From Camelimonas abortus (GTDB lineage: Bacteria; Pseudomonadota; Alphaproteobacteria; Rhizobiales; Beijerinckiaceae): a DNA stretch of 16,574 bases. The translations under genes and the position numbers were made by a program. Each line of letters starts with the position of its first letter. The first letter of the stretch is position 1. Positions 13,128 through 16,574 of this stretch are shown here, one piece after another. The stretch lies in assembly GCF_042647165.1 (NCBI RefSeq), contig NZ_JBHRUV010000075.1; one strand, 5' to 3'. The notes below the pieces were generated by a model. The model searched no databases. It saw nothing but the letters and a program-made list of their open reading frames with translations, and was not told where the DNA came from.

Positions 13128-13452
13128 GCACGACAGGCTGTAGGCCAGTTGAGATCCGGGCGCCTGCCTGGACCATACGCCTAAACGCTGTCCTCCAAGC
13201 ACCCCTGACCTTGGTCAGACGTCATTCTCTGGGGGCACGATCGCGCACACGCGTGATCCTCTGCACGTGGCGCGCCGGAGGCTGGAAGGGCCGAAGGCGC
13301 AAATTCGTTTTGGTCGCGCGCGATTCGTGCGTTGGCGGAACGGGTCGGGGGCGGGAATTCTGGCGGTGCGAGCGCGTCGGCAAGTCCGTGCGCGACACTG
13401 GAAGTATTGGTGGCCGTGCGGGAAACCGGCGGCATTCGGAAGAGAGAACTCG
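13128..13452 (+). promoter_or_regulatory. Long untranslated leader of rpsL
   Basis: The roughly 325-nt leader between the predicted start and rpsL contains no ATG in any + frame. A short inverted repeat, CTGACC-TT-GGTCAG (13205-13218), lies between a CCCC and a GGGG that could extend the stem. GATCGCG/CGCGTGATC near 13239-13258 forms an imperfect hairpin. An in-frame ATG at 13267 is on the line of GTG-free extension of rpsL only if one counts the TGCACGTGGCG segment differently; I treat the region as non-coding because the S12 family starts at 13453. Confidence 0.4.
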
Positions 13453-13824
13453 ATGCCGACGATCAGTCAGCTCATTCGCAAGCCGCGTGTTGCGCCGAAG
13501 GCTCGCGACAAGGTTCCGGCGCTCCAGGCCTGCCCGCAGAAGCGCGGCGTGTGCACGCGCGTCTACACCACGACGCCGAAGAAGCCGAACTCGGCCCTGC
13601 GTAAGGTCGCCAAGGTGCGCCTGACCAACGGCTTCGAGGTGATCGGCTACATCCCGGGCGAGGGGCACAACCTGCAGGAGCACTCGGTGGTCATGATCCG
13701 CGGCGGCCGCGTGAAGGACCTTCCGGGCGTGCGCTACCACATCCTGCGCGGCGTGCTCGACACCCAGGGCGTCAAGAACCGCAAGCAGCGCCGTTCGAAG
13801 TACGGCGCCAAGCGTCCGAAGTAA
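13453..13824 (+). CDS. rpsL: 30S ribosomal protein S12
   Basis: S12 lies at the decoding centre of the 30S subunit and controls accuracy. The product is 123 aa, the usual length, starting MPTISQLIRKPR. Streptomycin-linked residues are wild type: K43 in TTTPKKPNSALRK, and K88 and P91 in GRVKDLPGVRYH. D89 is the residue methylthiolated by RimO in other bacteria. The purine-rich GGAAGAGAG (13438-13446) is the ribosome binding site for the ATG at 13453; the same frame stays open upstream but does not encode S12-like sequence. First gene of the str operon, preceded by a long leader and followed by a 102-base gap before rpsG. Confidence 0.98.
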   Translation: MPTISQLIRKPRVAPKARDKVPALQACPQKRGVCTRVYTTTPKKPNSALRKVAKVRLTNGFEVIGYIPGEGHNLQEHSVVMIRGGRVKDLPGVRYHILRGVLDTQGVKNRKQRRSKYGAKRPK

Positions 13825-13831
13825 TGTGGTC

Positions 13832-13859
13832 CGTCGCGGGTAGCGCTTCGCCCGCGACG
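13832..13859 (+). promoter_or_regulatory. Hairpin between rpsL and rpsG, possible S7 control site
   Basis: CGTCGCGGG (13832-13840) pairs perfectly with CCCGCGACG (13851-13859) around a 10-base loop. There is no T-run. In E. coli the rpsL-rpsG gap is the target of S7 translational repression. This 102-base gap and its stem are in the right place for a similar role, but I see no specific E. coli-like S7 motif. Confidence 0.45.
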
Positions 13860-13926
13860 CCGCTAACCGAATTGATGCGCCGCCGGCCGGTGGGGTGTGG
13901 TGGCGAAGTTTTGCAAGGGCTAGCAG

Positions 13927-14397
13927 ATGTCCCGTCGTCACAGCGCCGAAAAGCGTGAGATTATTCCAGACGCCAAATACCATGACGTGGTCGTGACCAA
14001 GTTCATGAACTCGATCATGTATGACGGCAAGAAATCCGTCGCGGAAGCGATCGTGTACGGCGCTTTCGACGCGATCGAGGCCAAGACCAAGTCTGACCCG
14101 CTGGAGATTTTCAGGCAGGCTCTCGATAACGTCGCTCCGGCGATCGAGGTTCGCTCCCGCCGCGTTGGCGGTGCCACCTATCAGGTGCCGGTGGAAGTGC
14201 GCGCCGAGCGGCGCCAGGCGCTGGCCATCCGCTGGATCATCCAGGCGGCCCGCAACCGCAACGACCGCACCATGGTCGAGCGTCTGTCGGCCGAGCTGCT
14301 CGATGCGTCGAACAACCGCGGCAACGCGGTGAAGAAGCGTGAGGACACGCACCGCATGGCCGAAGCGAACCGTGCGTTCTCGCACTATCGCTGGTAA
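13927..14397 (+). CDS. rpsG: 30S ribosomal protein S7
   Basis: S7 starts assembly of the 30S head and contacts tRNA in the E site. In E. coli it also represses the str operon. The product is 156 aa, the normal length. It starts MSRRHSAEKREIIPDAKY, carries the family segment KFMNSIMYDGKKSVAE near residues 26-41 and the signature VRSRRVGGATYQVPVEV around residues 76-92, and ends in the basic helix region VKKREDTHRMAEANRAFSHY. AAGGG (13915-13919) lies 7 bases before the ATG. The stop is 27 bases before fusA, so the two are co-transcribed. Confidence 0.98.
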   Translation: MSRRHSAEKREIIPDAKYHDVVVTKFMNSIMYDGKKSVAEAIVYGAFDAIEAKTKSDPLEIFRQALDNVAPAIEVRSRRVGGATYQVPVEVRAERRQALAIRWIIQAARNRNDRTMVERLSAELLDASNNRGNAVKKREDTHRMAEANRAFSHYRW

Positions 14398-14424
14398 CGC
14401 GCCGACGGCTCCGGAGATACGACA

Positions 14425-16497
<2,073 letters not shown>

Positions 16498-16551
16498 GCC
16501 TTGCGGCGCCAGCCCGGACCATCCGTAATCTGACGTTTCAGGGAGCCTCAA

Positions 16552-16574
16552 ATGGCCAAAGAGAAATTCACGCG
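16552..16574 (+). CDS. tuf: Elongation factor Tu, first codons only
   Basis: The ATG at 16552 opens MAKEKFTR before the window ends. This is the normal EF-Tu N-terminus (MAKEKFxR), and the place directly after fusA is the classical tuf position. AGGGAG (16540-16545) is a good ribosome binding site 6 bases upstream. Only 7 full codons are visible, so identity rests on this peptide and the gene order. EF-Tu delivers aminoacyl-tRNA to the ribosome. Confidence 0.9.

Noticed and set aside
13267..13452. N-terminal extension of S12 by 62 residues from an upstream start codon.
   Set aside because: S12 begins MPTISQLI at 13453 with a purine-rich ribosome binding site. The extension is Arg/Trp-rich and not conserved in the family, and the upstream start is not ATG.

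Overview
The window is a high-GC (by eye roughly two-thirds G+C) stretch of core information-processing genes, all on the + strand: tRNA-Trp, secE, nusG, rplK, rplA, rplJ, rplL, rpoB, rpoC, rpsL, rpsG, fusA and the first codons of tuf. The protein sequences (for example RpoB beginning MAQTNTSRKRLRKSF, RpoC beginning MNQEVMNLFNTQAP, L7/L12 and SecE) look alphaproteobacterial. I cannot narrow the genus from sequence alone. No mobile elements, CRISPR arrays, accessory genes or signs of horizontal transfer were seen.

Layout. 1-69: two hairpins, the second a textbook intrinsic terminator, closing an unseen upstream gene (in many Alphaproteobacteria a second tuf copy; inference). 247-323: tRNA-Trp with encoded CCA, followed at once by an intrinsic terminator that shares bases with the tRNA 3' end. 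644-1385: secE-nusG, with a candidate promoter at about 529-559. 1386-1652: GC-rich hairpins, a TTGACA promoter, then a leader ending in a possible attenuator next to the rplK ribosome binding site. 1653-2815: rplK-rplA. 2816-3296: a gap with a good promoter and a leader of about 380 nt holding a chain of strong hairpins, ending at the GTG start of rplJ. 3297-4241: rplJ-rplL. 4242-4467: a gap with five hairpins, one a 28-bp perfect palindrome, before rpoB. 4468-12926: rpoB and rpoC, separated by 116 nt that contain a canonical intrinsic terminator. 12945-12975: strong terminator. About 13093-13121: promoter of the str operon, then a leader of about 325 nt without any ATG. 13453-16574: rpsL-rpsG-fusA-tuf.

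Together these genes make the Sec translocon subunit SecE, the elongation factor NusG, the L11/L1/L10/L12 parts of the large-subunit stalk and GTPase centre, the two large RNA polymerase subunits, two 30S proteins and the translocases that work on the stalk. The protein complement is conventional. What deserves a second look is RNA-level: a terminator between rpoB and rpoC, possible attenuation before rplK, and elaborate leaders before rplJ and rpsL. No undescribed protein system is present.
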